Assembly (NCBI RefSeq): GCF_009789675.1
Contig: NZ_CP046914.1
Span: forward strand, 992,001 to 1,056,000
Direction: 5' to 3'
Length of the DNA stretch: 64,000 bases
Source of the DNA: Paraburkholderia acidisoli
GTDB lineage: Bacteria; Pseudomonadota; Gammaproteobacteria; Burkholderiales; Burkholderiaceae
Shown: one piece after another, positions 17,258 through 25,856 of the stretch
How positions within the stretch are numbered: the stretch's first letter is position 1
Layout of the letters: every line of letters begins with the position of its first letter
Program-made: the position numbers and the translations under genes
Notes under the pieces: generated by a model
The model's database searches: none
The model's input: only the letters and a program-made list of their open reading frames with translations
Told to the model about the DNA's origin: nothing

Positions 17258-17506
17258 GCGGCTTGTGCGCGTTGAGTCGCCTGAATGCCCGGAGCATGCA
17301 TTGAGCAACTCGGGCGGCCCGAACGACCTGAGGTGATTCGGGCGGCATAGGCCAGCAAACCCGCGTACCAGGCCAACGCTCTCGCGTGCTCATTCCTCTG
17401 AAAGATCGGCGTAACTCCCATCTCGACAGCGCTTTTCGCCAACGGCACCATGCAAAGCGTCGGCACCCAGCACCTGGGCGCCGATCCGAGTAACAACGGC
17501 GTTTCG

Positions 17507-17541
17507 ACGGCTCCCCGGCCTGCCCGGGCGAGCCGTTTTTT
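17507..17541 (+). terminator. rho-independent terminator
   Basis: ACGGCTC (17507-17513) pairs with GAGCCGT (17530-17536), with an inner GC-rich stem, followed by six Ts. It lies 250 bp after the chemoreceptor stop with no gene between, so that transcript has a long 3' UTR, or a small RNA ends here. The rest of 17258-17795 shows nothing convincing. Confidence 0.8.
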
Positions 17542-17795
17542 CTTGGTGCCGCGCCCGCCTTGACGACGCTTTGCGTCACAACCATGACAGCGACGTCGAG
17601 CGCAACGCATTTCGCATGCAACGTTGCACAGCGCGCAAAAATGGGCCGTTGCGGTGACGAGTCGCGTTACACTGGCTTGCCGGGGATGCGGCGCGGCAGC
17701 CGTCCGGCTCAGTGTGCGCCTGCGCTCACTCGTAAAAGACGCCGCGCGGCCGCCCCCTTACAATGGTTCGACCACCAACGCAAGAGGACTATTCA

Positions 17796-18041
17796 ATGCG
17801 CACGACCGGGTCTTCCGGAAACATGACCCTGCTCACCGAGCATGACGACGCGACCGGGCGCGAACTGCGTTCACTGCGCCTCGAATCGGCGGCCGACGGC
17901 AAAAGCCTCTTGCTGATCGAAGTCGACGAACGCAAGCCAGGTATCCACCGCGAAGTGCGTTACGAGATCACGCCCGCGGAGTTGATCGCGGCCATTCGCG
18001 CGCAAGGCGCGGAGCTGCCGGGAGAGTCGCACACGCGCTAA
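17796..18041 (+). CDS. conserved-looking small protein, 81 aa
   Basis: ATG 17796 with AGAGGA upstream. The protein is acidic with alternating short strands (ATGRELRSLRLES, KSLLLIEVDERKPGIHREVR, YEITPAELIAAIRAQG), suggesting a compact beta-rich fold with a final helix. Codon use matches the chromosome. I do not recognise a named family. It is flanked by terminators on both sides, so it is probably transcribed alone. Confidence 0.7.
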   Translation: MRTTGSSGNMTLLTEHDDATGRELRSLRLESAADGKSLLLIEVDERKPGIHREVRYEITPAELIAAIRAQGAELPGESHTR

Positions 18042-18174
18042 AGCGCGGGCAAACGTTGTCGATGGCAAACTGCGGGAGCGCACTCGCGCGCTGCGGTTTG
18101 CGCTGTCTTTCGGCGTCCGGCCGCGCGCATGCGCGGTGCGAACGCAAGCGTTGCCGCCCTTCGGGCAACGCCCG

Positions 18175-18203
18175 GCGCCGGGCTTCGAATCCGGCGCTTT
18201 TTT
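18175..18203 (+). terminator. rho-independent terminator
   Basis: GCGCCGG (18175-18181) pairs with CCGGCGC (18191-18197), followed by six Ts. A second GC hairpin lies just before it (about 18148-18170). It closes the small gene upstream; the rest of the gap to 18342 shows only the leader of the next gene. Confidence 0.85.
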
Positions 18204-18342
18204 CACGTACCTGCCGCGCAAGGCCGGTACGCTGACGCACGCGTGCGGCCTTCCTTGCACGCCTTCGAAATGCGTCCATAATCGTTACGTTAATCTTCCA
18301 CTTTGTTTCCCTTTCCCCGTCTGGAACGCTGGAAGTAAGCCG

Positions 18343-19332
18343 ATGCTACATGACCTCCTCGCGCGCTACGGGCCCGCGCTGGTATTCGCGAATGTTCTCG
18401 CCGGATCGCTTGGGCTGCCCGTGCCCGCGATGCCCGCGCTCGTGTTGTTCGGCGCGATGGCGGCCATGCATCCCGGCCTCGTCGGCCAGCAGGTGGCGCC
18501 GGTGCTCGCGCTCGCCATCTTCGCCATGCTGATCGGCGACAGCGTCTGGTTCCTCGCGGGCCGTCTTTACGGCGGCGACACGCTCAAGACGCTTTGCAAG
18601 CTCTCGCTCTCGCGCGACACCTGCGTGAAAAAGACCGAACGCTTTTTCGGCCGCTGGGGCGTGCGCGTGCTCGCCGTGGCGAAGTTCGTGCCGGGTCTGT
18701 CGCTCGTGTCGGTGCCGCTCGCCGGTGCGATGGGCGTGCCGTATCGCCAGTTCATTGGGTTCGACGGCATCGGCGCGGCGCTCTGGTCGGGCACCGGCCT
18801 GTTGATCGGCGTGATGTTCGCCCCGCAAATCGACATGCTGATGGCGGGCGCGAGCCGCCTCGGGCGCGGCGTGGCCGTCGTCATCGTCGTGTTGCTGCTG
18901 CTTTACGCGGCGTACCGCTGGCAGCGCCGCCGCCAGCTCATCAAGAAGCTCGCGAATGCGCGTATCACCGTGGACGATCTCTATCGGGCGATGGGCGCCA
19001 AGCCGCCGCCCGTGGTGTTCGACATTCGCTCGGAGGAAAAGCGCAAGCTCGATCCGTACGTCATTCCGGGCGCGATTTTCGCCGACGAGCGCCAGCTCAG
19101 CGAGATCCTCGCGAAGTATCCGCTCGATCAGAAGCTCGTGATCTACTGCTCCTGCCCCAATGAAATTTCCGCGGCCTGGATGGCGAAGAAGCTCGTCGAG
19201 GCCGGTTATGTCGATGTATTGCCGCTGCTCGGCGGACTCGACGCGTGGCGCGACGCCGGCCGCACGCTCGAGTCGCTGCAAATGCAGGCGCGCAACGAAG
19301 TTCCGGTCAACATCACGCCTAAAGCTGTCTGA
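18343..19332 (+). CDS. DedA-family membrane protein fused to a rhodanese domain
   Basis: A 329-residue fusion. Residues 1-200 are a DedA/SNARE-associated membrane domain with several helices and the family motif RWGVRVLAVAKFVPGLSLVS. After a basic linker (WQRRRQLIKKLANA) residues 220-315 form a rhodanese domain: VVFDIRSEEKRKLDPYVIPG and the active-site loop YCSCPNE with Cys269. DedA proteins act in lipid carrier or ion handling; the rhodanese would face the cytosol and transfer sulfur or act as a redox sensor. ATG 18343 was chosen by GGAAG and by the start of the first helix. The next gene starts 47 bp downstream. Confidence 0.88.
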   Translation: MLHDLLARYGPALVFANVLAGSLGLPVPAMPALVLFGAMAAMHPGLVGQQVAPVLALAIFAMLIGDSVWFLAGRLYGGDTLKTLCKLSLSRDTCVKKTERFFGRWGVRVLAVAKFVPGLSLVSVPLAGAMGVPYRQFIGFDGIGAALWSGTGLLIGVMFAPQIDMLMAGASRLGRGVAVVIVVLLLLYAAYRWQRRRQLIKKLANARITVDDLYRAMGAKPPPVVFDIRSEEKRKLDPYVIPGAIFADERQLSEILAKYPLDQKLVIYCSCPNEISAAWMAKKLVEAGYVDVLPLLGGLDAWRDAGRTLESLQMQARNEVPVNITPKAV

Positions 19333-19379
19333 TCCGGGCGGCTCGCTCCCGCCGCCGCCCGCACGTGGAGAACCACCAG

Positions 19380-21125
19380 ATGGGCACGATTCCCGAAACC
19401 GAGGTTGAAGACACCGACGCGGCGCCCGCCGCGAGCCAGCTTTCCGACACGCAACCGCAACCCGCCGAAGCGCCGTTCTCGACGCTCTCCACGCGGATGC
19501 ACCAGATGTTCCCGCAACTCACCGACGCCGAAGTCGCGCGCCTCGCCCGCTTCGGCGAGCGCCGCCACTGGGCGGCGGGCGAAATGCTGTTTCGCACTGG
19601 CGAAACCGGCCCCGGCATGTTCGTGCTGCTCTCCGGTTCCGTCAAAGTTTCGCAGCACGACGGGCTCGGCCGCGAGCGCCTGATCGTCGAACACGGGCGC
19701 GGTCATTTCCTCGCCGAAGTGGGCCAGTTGTCCGGCGGCCCGGCGCTCGTGGACGGCATGGCGCTCGAACCCGTGGATGCGATCCTGATTCCGCCCGAAC
19801 GCCTGCGCGCGGCCATCGTCGCCGAAGCCGAACTCGGTGAACGCATCGTGCGCGCGCTGATCCTGCGCCGTGTCTCGCTGATCGAAAAGGGCGCGGGCGG
19901 CCCGATTCTCGTCGGCAAGCACAACGATCCCGCGCTGGTCTCGCTGCAAGGCTTCCTTTCGCGCAACGGTCATCCGTATTCGGTGCTCGACGAACGCGAC
20001 GAAAGCATGCTGAACGTGGTCGAACGCTTCGCCGCGCGCTGCGAGGACCTGCCGCTCGTGATCTGCCCCGACGGCTCCGTGCTGCGCCATCCTTCCTCGC
20101 CGGAACTCGCCACGTGCCTCGGCATCCTGCCCGAACTCGACGGCGAACGCGTCTACGACGTTGCCGTGGTGGGCGCCGGTCCCGCGGGTCTCGCCACGGC
20201 CGTGTATGCGGCGTCCGAAGGGCTTTCGGTGATCGTGCTCGACTCGCGCGCGCCGGGCGGTCAGGCGGGCGCGAGTTCGCGCATCGAAAACTATCTCGGC
20301 TTTCCCACCGGCATCTCGGGTCAGGCACTCGCGGGCCGCGCATTCGTGCAGGCGCAGAAGTTCGGCGCGCACGTCGCGATTCCCGTGAACGTGCAGGCGC
20401 TCCATTGCGACGAGGCGCCTCGCCGGCTCGAAACCTGTAGCGGCGACGTGCGCGCGCATACCGTCGTGATCGCGAGCGGCGCCGTGTATCGCAAGCCCGC
20501 CATCGACGGACTCGATCGCTACACCGGCCGCGGCGTGTACTACTGGGCGTCGCCGGTCGAAGCCAAGCTCTGCAAGCACGAGAACGTCGTGCTCGTGGGC
20601 GGCGGCAATTCGGCGGGCCAGGCCATCGTCTATCTTTCCACGCACGCGCGCCAGATCGACGTGCTGATCCGCAAGACCGGGTTCGAATCGACGATGTCGC
20701 GTTACCTGATCGACCGCATTTCTTCGCTCGCGAACGTGAACGTGCATCCGCGCACGGAGATCGGCGGTCTCGGCGAAGACGACAGCGGTCTCGCCTCCGT
20801 GCAACTGAAGCTGCCGTGCCCGCAAGGCGTCGATCACTTCGACGCGCGCCACCTGTTCCTCTTCACGGGCGCCGAGCCGAACACGGGCTGGCTGCGCGAG
20901 TGCGGCGTCGCGCTCGACGCGAACGGCTTCGTGCTCACCGGCGACAACGAGTCGTGCAGCCTCTCCACCTCGGTGGAAGGCGTCTACGCCATCGGCGACG
21001 CGCGCGCGGGCTCGACCAAGCGCGTGGCGGCGGCCGTGGGCGAAGGCGCGGCCGTGGTCGCGCAGATCCATCAACGTCTCGAAGCCCTGCGGCCCGTGCG
21101 CGTGGCGGCGGCCGTCAATGCCTGA
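19380..21125 (+). CDS. thioredoxin-reductase-like flavoprotein with N-terminal cyclic-nucleotide-binding domain
   Basis: About 581 residues. A cNMP-binding domain spans about 40-160 (GEMLFRTGETGPGMFVLLSG, RGHFLAEVGQLSGGPALVDG). A thioredoxin-like linker region follows, then an FAD/NAD(P) module with VVGAGPAGLATAVYAASEG near residue 260, PGGQAGASSRIENYLGFPTG, the NAD(P) loop VVLVGGGNSAGQAIVYL and VEGVYAIGDARAGSTKRVAA. The redox CxxC of thioredoxin reductase is absent: the site reads GVYYWASPVEAKLC. It thus cannot reduce thioredoxin in the usual way; NAD(P)H oxidase or a regulatory role is possible. ATG 19380 or GTG 19365 may start it. It overlaps the next gene by 8 bp. Confidence 0.88.
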   Translation: MGTIPETEVEDTDAAPAASQLSDTQPQPAEAPFSTLSTRMHQMFPQLTDAEVARLARFGERRHWAAGEMLFRTGETGPGMFVLLSGSVKVSQHDGLGRERLIVEHGRGHFLAEVGQLSGGPALVDGMALEPVDAILIPPERLRAAIVAEAELGERIVRALILRRVSLIEKGAGGPILVGKHNDPALVSLQGFLSRNGHPYSVLDERDESMLNVVERFAARCEDLPLVICPDGSVLRHPSSPELATCLGILPELDGERVYDVAVVGAGPAGLATAVYAASEGLSVIVLDSRAPGGQAGASSRIENYLGFPTGISGQALAGRAFVQAQKFGAHVAIPVNVQALHCDEAPRRLETCSGDVRAHTVVIASGAVYRKPAIDGLDRYTGRGVYYWASPVEAKLCKHENVVLVGGGNSAGQAIVYLSTHARQIDVLIRKTGFESTMSRYLIDRISSLANVNVHPRTEIGGLGEDDSGLASVQLKLPCPQGVDHFDARHLFLFTGAEPNTGWLRECGVALDANGFVLTGDNESCSLSTSVEGVYAIGDARAGSTKRVAAAVGEGAAVVAQIHQRLEALRPVRVAAAVNA

Positions 21126-22416
21126 AGGCGAAGGCGATGTCGATGTCGAGCGCGCTACGTCCATCAACGCGTCCGTCGATGCCGCCATCGACACGCATTC
21201 GAACACGCCCACCCTGCCGCTGAGCGCGGCGCGCACGCTGCATCTCGCGGCCCAGGGGCTGCTCGTGCCGCCGCGCCGCAAAGCCACGCCCGACGAGGTG
21301 CTCGCCGCGATCCGCCGCATGGCGCAATTGCAGATCGACACGATCCACGTGGTCGCGCGCAGCCCGTATTTCGTGCTGTTCAGCCGCATTGGCGCGTTCG
21401 AGCCACGCTGGCTCGACGCGCTGCTCGCCGCGGGCAAACTCTTCGAATACTGGTCGCACGAGGCGTGTTTCGTGCCGATCGAGGATTACGGGCTGCTGCG
21501 GCATCGCATGCTCGATCCTTCGGGCATGGGCTGGAAATACGCGGCCGCGTGGCACGAACAGTATCGCGAGGAAATCAGCGCCTTGCTCGAACACATACGC
21601 GCGCAAGGGGCCGTGCGTTCCGCCGATTTCGCGCGGGCCGAAGGCGAGAAAGGCAGCGGCTGGTGGAACTGGAAGCCCGAAAAGCGCCACCTCGAAGTGC
21701 TGTTCGCCATTGGCGCGCTGATGGTGGCCGAGCGGCAGAATTTCCATCGCGTCTACGACGTGACCGAGCGCGTGTTGCCGCACTGGAACGACGCGCGCGA
21801 CCTGCCGCCGCGCGAACACGCCGAACGCGCGCTGCTGCTGCACACGTGCCGCGCGTTGGGCGTGATTCGCGCCGACTGGGCCGCCGACTATTACCGCCTG
21901 CCGCGCCGCCCGTACTCAGGCGCCCTGCACGCGCTCGCCGACGCGGGCGAACTCGTGCCCGTACGCGTGGAAGGCTGGAAACCCGATGCCTTCGTGCATC
22001 GCGACCATGCGCCGCTTATCGCCGATGCCGCGAACGGCGCGCTCGCCTCGACGGTCACAACGCTGCTTTCGCCGTTCGATCCGGTGGTGTGGGACCGCAA
22101 GCGCGCGGTGACGCTGTTCGACTTCGACTACGCGATCGAGTGCTACGTGCCGGCGGCAAAGCGCAAGTACGGCTACTTCGTACTGCCGATCTTGAGCCGC
22201 GGGAAACTGGTGGGTCGCGCCGACGCGAAAGCGCATCGCGCGCAGGGCATCTTCGAATTGAAATCGCTGCATCTGGAGCCGGGTGTGCGCGTGAGCGGCC
22301 GTCTCGTGGCCGACTTGCGCCGGGCCTTGCAACGTTGTGCGGATTGGCACGGCACGCCCGAACTACAAATTGGCGCCGCGCCGGACGGCCTGGCGGCCGC
22401 CCTGCTCGAAGCGTAG
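21118..22416 (+). CDS. YcaQ/AlkX-like winged-helix DNA glycosylase family protein
   Basis: A 432-residue protein of the HTH_42 (YcaQ/AlkZ) family. It contains tandem winged helices with ATPDEVLAAIRRMAQLQID, HEACFVPIEDYGLLRHRM, WWNWKPEKRHLEVLFAIGAL and LLSPFDPVVWDRKRAVTLFD. The catalytic position reads Q72-I-D74, the Q-x-D form seen in the YcaQ branch rather than the Q-x-Q of AlkZ. Family members unhook interstrand crosslinks and excise N7-alkyl bases. The first 35 residues are extra and acidic. Its ATG lies inside the end of the flavoprotein gene, so expression is coupled. Confidence 0.85.
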   Translation: MPEGEGDVDVERATSINASVDAAIDTHSNTPTLPLSAARTLHLAAQGLLVPPRRKATPDEVLAAIRRMAQLQIDTIHVVARSPYFVLFSRIGAFEPRWLDALLAAGKLFEYWSHEACFVPIEDYGLLRHRMLDPSGMGWKYAAAWHEQYREEISALLEHIRAQGAVRSADFARAEGEKGSGWWNWKPEKRHLEVLFAIGALMVAERQNFHRVYDVTERVLPHWNDARDLPPREHAERALLLHTCRALGVIRADWAADYYRLPRRPYSGALHALADAGELVPVRVEGWKPDAFVHRDHAPLIADAANGALASTVTTLLSPFDPVVWDRKRAVTLFDFDYAIECYVPAAKRKYGYFVLPILSRGKLVGRADAKAHRAQGIFELKSLHLEPGVRVSGRLVADLRRALQRCADWHGTPELQIGAAPDGLAAALLEA

Positions 22417-22421
22417 CTAAC

Positions 22422-22697
22422 TCAATGCTCGAGCTTCGAGCGCAACTCGCGCGCGGCTTCGAGCAGACCTTCGTAGCCCGAACGCGCGTGTTGCGGCAGA
22501 TCGGGATCGCCAACCAGCGCGCCCAGGGTTTCGACAAGGCTATAGACAATGCCCTTCGCCGCGCCCGCGGCGATATTGCCGGACCGCACGCCTTCGTCCA
22601 CGTGCGTGAACGCCGCGTTCAAATGCTCGAAGTCGGGTTGCGGCGCGCCCGCGCCAGTCTTTTGAGCGTCCTGCTTTTGCGTGTCGTCGCTCGACAT
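22422..22697 (-). CDS. hypothetical protein, 91 aa
   Basis: A minus-strand gene converging on the YcaQ gene with 5 bp between stops. The protein has a polar N-terminus (MSSDDTQKQDAQKTG) and a helical remainder (FEHLNAAFTHVDEGVRSG, GIVYSLVETLGALVGDPDLP, GLLEAARELRSKLEH). Codon use is normal for the genome. No family is recognised. It is probably a small cytoplasmic protein. Confidence 0.65.
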   Translation of the reverse strand: MSSDDTQKQDAQKTGAGAPQPDFEHLNAAFTHVDEGVRSGNIAAGAAKGIVYSLVETLGALVGDPDLPQHARSGYEGLLEAARELRSKLEH

Positions 22698-22815
22698 GAT
22701 GAACTCTATCCCCTTGCTGACAAGTAATCGAAAGAATCCTGCATCACTCTTTTATATACCGATCGCGCGTAGCCGTCTATCGACGCGCTCGCGCGCCAAA
22801 ACTCATCAACCGCGC

Positions 22816-23689
22816 CCCCGAATCTTCTCACCTTTGCGTTGACAGCGTCGCTCGCGGGTACGCGGCGCGATGTCGCTTCACGCGCGGCTTTCAAGCCGTA
22901 TCGCGAGAAAAGGCCTTGAAAACAAGGCTCGTCGATACCACGCGGCGTTCGCGCGATGACTGACACCGCAGGTTCTGTGCCGCCGGATCGCCGCGGCTTG
23001 CGTGCTCCCGCAAATGCTCACCGTTACGCCTGAACGTGATTGCCAGCACCTCGTGAAGTGCGACGATCGATGGCGAAGCACTCACCCTCGCGAGCCTGAA
23101 AACCCCGTTTTTCCCGCGTTTTACGGGCTTTTTCGTGTAGATGTCCTGTCGATGTCACGCCGCCGCTCAATGTGTCGGCATGCTGACGAACGCGCAATGG
23201 TGCGCGCCCGCGCCCCGCAGCGCTCACTCCCGAAAACGCTCACCTTCGCGTGATTCGGTCGCGAAGCGGTCGCCTGAAGGAAGCGACGCATTGCGGTATC
23301 GTATGCAAAACCTCACGCAAGGAATCACCATGAGCTACGCCACCAACGCGCCCTCGCGCAAAGACGTCGAAGCGCTTTCCGGCGCCGCGGTCGTCGAGTT
23401 CGGCACCGACTGGTGCGGCTACTGCCAGGGCGCGGAACCCTTGATTGGCACGGCTTTCGAGCAACATCCGCAGGTGCGCCGCATTCAGGTGGAAGATGGG
23501 CCGGGCCGTGTGCTCGGCCGCTCGTTTCGCGTCAAGCTGTGGCCCACGCTGATCTTTTTGCGCGACGGCGTCGAAGTGGCGCGCGTGGTGCGCCCCACCC
23601 ACGCCACCGAATTGAACGACGCGTTCGCGGCGCTGGGCTAACGCGCACTGCTGCGTTTTCCGTTCTCCCGTAAAACCTCACCTTAAGCG
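22816..23689 (+). repeat. dispersed intergenic repeat, cluster 1 (five copies)
   Basis: The 632-bp gene-poor gap 22698-23329 and the next gap carry copies of a ~24-bp element, tCCCGaAAA, one or two variable bases, then GCTCACCTTtcGCG, all on the plus strand: 22816-22838, 23005-23028, 23073-23092 (left half weak), 23227-23250 and 23665-23689. Between them are no convincing genes. Confidence 0.75.
23330..23641 (+). CDS. thioredoxin-family protein
   Basis: A 103-residue thioredoxin fold. The active site is Trp28-Cys29-Gly-Tyr-Cys32 (FGTDWCGYCQGAEPLI), and the cis-proline loop is LWPTLIFLRDGVEVARVV. The WCGYC dipeptide differs from the classic WCGPC, which changes redox potential and pKa. No signal peptide, so it is cytosolic. 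The start has AAGGA upstream. It is a single gene between repeat-containing gaps; its partner is not evident. Confidence 0.9.
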   Translation: MSYATNAPSRKDVEALSGAAVVEFGTDWCGYCQGAEPLIGTAFEQHPQVRRIQVEDGPGRVLGRSFRVKLWPTLIFLRDGVEVARVVRPTHATELNDAFAALG

Positions 23690-23719
23690 CTACTGCGCGC
23701 CCGGCTGCTCGCCCTCACC

Positions 23720-24172
23720 TCATTCGAGACCGGCGAGCAGATCGTCGATGGCGCGATACACGCGCTCCACCACGTCCGGCCCGACCTCTTCTTCCAGCGT
23801 CCGGTAGCGCGCTTCCAGTTCCTTTGAAATCGCTTTCACGAGTTGGTGGCTCTTCTTCGTGAGCGAGACCAGCACGCGGCGCTGGTCGTCGGCGAAACGC
23901 GCCTTCGTCACGAGGCCGAGCGTTTCCATGCGTGCGAGCACGCCTGCCATGCTCGGGCTCGAAATCGTGCAGATGTCCGAAATCTGACGCGGCTCCAGCG
24001 GGCCGCTCTCGTTGAGCGCGCGAATCACGCGCCACTGCTGCTCGGTAAGCCCGTGCGACGTAATCAGCGGGCGAAACCGCTCCATCATCTTTTCGCGCGC
24101 GCGTAACAACAGCATCGGCAAGTTGCGGTGCGCGACGCGCGTGGACGATTGCGAATGATCGTGATCGGACAT
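23720..24172 (-). CDS. hpaR: MarR-family repressor of the homoprotocatechuate operon
   Basis: A 150-residue MarR protein, divergent from hpaG1. The family core is clear: HGLTEQQWRVIRALNESGPL, RQISDICTISSPSMAGVLAR (recognition helix) and the wing KARFADDQRRVLVSLT. The N-terminus (AHRNLPMLLLRAREKMMERF) matches HpaR, which represses the meta-cleavage genes until homoprotocatechuate or a hydroxyphenylacetate binds. A dyad in the shared 139-bp promoter region may be its operator. Confidence 0.87.
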   Translation of the reverse strand: MSDHDHSQSSTRVAHRNLPMLLLRAREKMMERFRPLITSHGLTEQQWRVIRALNESGPLEPRQISDICTISSPSMAGVLARMETLGLVTKARFADDQRRVLVSLTKKSHQLVKAISKELEARYRTLEEEVGPDVVERVYRAIDDLLAGLE

Positions 24173-24266
24173 GACGGCTCGAAAACAAGGAATAGGGATC
24201 GCCGGGATGCGCCAGGGGAAACCCGAAAATCGCGCATCGCCGATTGACGGCCGATGGCGGCAAGCG

Positions 24267-24288
24267 CACTATCACTCACATATTAGTG
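24267..24288. promoter_or_regulatory. dyad in the hpaR-hpaG1 intergenic region
   Basis: CACTAT (24267-24272), a 9-bp spacer, then ATTAGTG (24282-24288) form a nearly perfect dyad 24 bp before hpaG1. MarR proteins bind such sites; assignment to HpaR is inference. Confidence 0.4.
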
Positions 24289-24311
24289 TTTTCGGTGAGC
24301 GAAGCCAACCC

Positions 24312-25070
24312 ATGTTTTCCGTTGCCGATCATCTGATTCATCTGCAAGACGAAGCGTTGCCGCGCGATGCCGACGCCGCAAGCGTGCACGCCCTGCTTGC
24401 GCAAGGCGCCGCGTGCCGCGCGCCCGTGCACGGCGCGGTGTACGGCACGCTGCTCAACGACCGCGCGGCGCTCGAAGCACTCGGCGAAGCCGCGAACGCG
24501 CCGCCTTACAAGGCGCCGCCGCGTGCGCCCATTCTCTATTTGAAGCCGCGCAACACGCTGGCCGGGCACCGCGCCCGCGTGCCGGTGCCGGGCAGTGAAG
24601 GCGTGCAGGTGGGCGCGTCGCTCGGCATCGTGCTCGGGCGCACGGCTGCTCGCGTCACGCCGCACGACGCGTTCGACTACGTCGCGGGCTACACGCTCGT
24701 CGCGGATCTGTGCGTCCCGCATGCGAGCGTGTATCGCCCTTCCGTGCGCTTTCGCGCGCGCGACAACTTTTGCGTGATCGGCCCGGCGGTGACCGCGCGC
24801 CATCACGTTAGCGATCCTGACGATCTCGCGATTCGCGTCGACATCGCAGGCCGCGCGCCGTTTCACGCGAGCACCGCCACCTGCGTGCGCGGTGTCGCGC
24901 AACTGCTCGCCGACGTCACCGACTTCATGACGCTCGCGCCCGGCGACGTGCTGACACTCGGCGTGCCGCACGACGCCCCCATCGTCCACGCAGGCGAACA
25001 CGCCACCCTCACGATCGGCGCGTGGCCTGCACTCGACATCGCGTTCATCGCGGCGGGAGACCCGGCATGA
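24312..25070 (+). CDS. hpaG1: HpaG1: N-terminal-type subunit of OPET decarboxylase/HHDD isomerase
   Basis: A 252-residue member of the fumarylacetoacetate hydrolase fold, matching the first half of enteric HpaG/HpcE (GTLLNDRAALEALGEAANAP, APILYLKPRNTLAGH, DVLTLGVPHDAPIVHAGE). The enzyme decarboxylates 5-oxo-pent-3-ene-1,2,5-tricarboxylate and isomerises the product. The metal-binding E-x-E is replaced here (EGVQVGASLGIVLG), as expected for the non-catalytic half, so catalysis is likely supplied by the next gene. First gene of the hpa operon; overlaps hpaG2 by 4 nt. The Shine-Dalgarno is weak. Confidence 0.85.
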   Translation: MFSVADHLIHLQDEALPRDADAASVHALLAQGAACRAPVHGAVYGTLLNDRAALEALGEAANAPPYKAPPRAPILYLKPRNTLAGHRARVPVPGSEGVQVGASLGIVLGRTAARVTPHDAFDYVAGYTLVADLCVPHASVYRPSVRFRARDNFCVIGPAVTARHHVSDPDDLAIRVDIAGRAPFHASTATCVRGVAQLLADVTDFMTLAPGDVLTLGVPHDAPIVHAGEHATLTIGAWPALDIAFIAAGDPA

Positions 25071-25822
25071 TGCGCGCCAGAGTTGCCTATGCGGGCGCCA
25101 TTCACGAAGCCACGCCACACCACGGCAAGGTGCGCCTCGCGGACGGCCGTGTGTGCGAAGAGCACGACGTGGTCTGGCTCGCGCCGTTCGAACCCGGCAC
25201 GATCTTCGCCCTCGGCCTGAATTACGCGGAACACGCCAAAGAATTGCAGTTCTCGAAGCAGGAGGAACCGCTCGTGTTTCTCAAGGGACCGGGCAGCGTG
25301 ATCGGTCATCGCGGCACCACGCGCCGCCCCGCCGACGTCACCTTCATGCACTACGAGTGCGAACTCGCGGTCGTGATCGGCCGTACCGCGCAAAACGTCA
25401 CGCGCGACACCGCGATGCAGTACGTCGCCGGCTATTCGATCGCCAACGACTACGCCATTCGCGACTATCTGGAGAATTACTACCGCCCGAATCTGCGCGT
25501 GAAGAATCGCGATGGCGGTACGGTGCTCGGCCCCTGGTTCGTCGACGCCGCCGACATCGCCGACGTCAACGCGCTCGAACTGCGCACCTTCGTGAACGGC
25601 GAACTCACGCAGCGCGGCAATACGCGCGATCTCGTCACGGGCATCGCGGAACTCATCGAATATTTGAGTGGCTTCATGACGCTCGCGCCCGGCGACGTCA
25701 TTCTCACGGGCACGCCCGAAGGCGTCGTCAACGTCAATGCCGGCGACGAAGTCGTGTGCGAAATCGACGGTCTCGGACGCCTCGTCAACACCATCGCCAG
25801 CGACGCCGACTACGGGCGTTGA
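25067..25822 (+). CDS. hpaG2: HpaG2: C-terminal-type subunit of OPET decarboxylase/HHDD isomerase
   Basis: A 251-residue fumarylacetoacetate-hydrolase-fold enzyme equal to the second half of HpaG. It has FALGLNYAEHAKEL, the metal site FMHYECELAVVIGRTAQNVT with E-x-E, and GDVILTGTPEGVVNVNAGDE at the end. It carries the catalytic metal centre of the decarboxylase/isomerase step after HpaE/HpaF. ATG 25067 overlaps the hpaG1 stop (ATGA); a second ATG follows directly. In enteric bacteria the two halves are one gene; here they are separate. Confidence 0.87.
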   Translation: MMRARVAYAGAIHEATPHHGKVRLADGRVCEEHDVVWLAPFEPGTIFALGLNYAEHAKELQFSKQEEPLVFLKGPGSVIGHRGTTRRPADVTFMHYECELAVVIGRTAQNVTRDTAMQYVAGYSIANDYAIRDYLENYYRPNLRVKNRDGGTVLGPWFVDAADIADVNALELRTFVNGELTQRGNTRDLVTGIAELIEYLSGFMTLAPGDVILTGTPEGVVNVNAGDEVVCEIDGLGRLVNTIASDADYGR

Positions 25823-25856
25823 GCCGGCCACGCATTGTTTCAAGGATTGCTCAGCC

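Noticed and set aside
19206..21437. Long minus-strand frame (743 aa) opposite the flavoprotein gene
   Set aside because: Composition is His/Arg/Ala-rich without motifs; it is the antisense shadow of the convincing plus-strand genes, as GC-rich DNA often shows.
22706..22966. 86-aa minus-strand frame upstream of the 91-aa gene
   Set aside because: It crosses a copy of the dispersed repeat, has no Shine-Dalgarno and no protein-like pattern; kept as gap.
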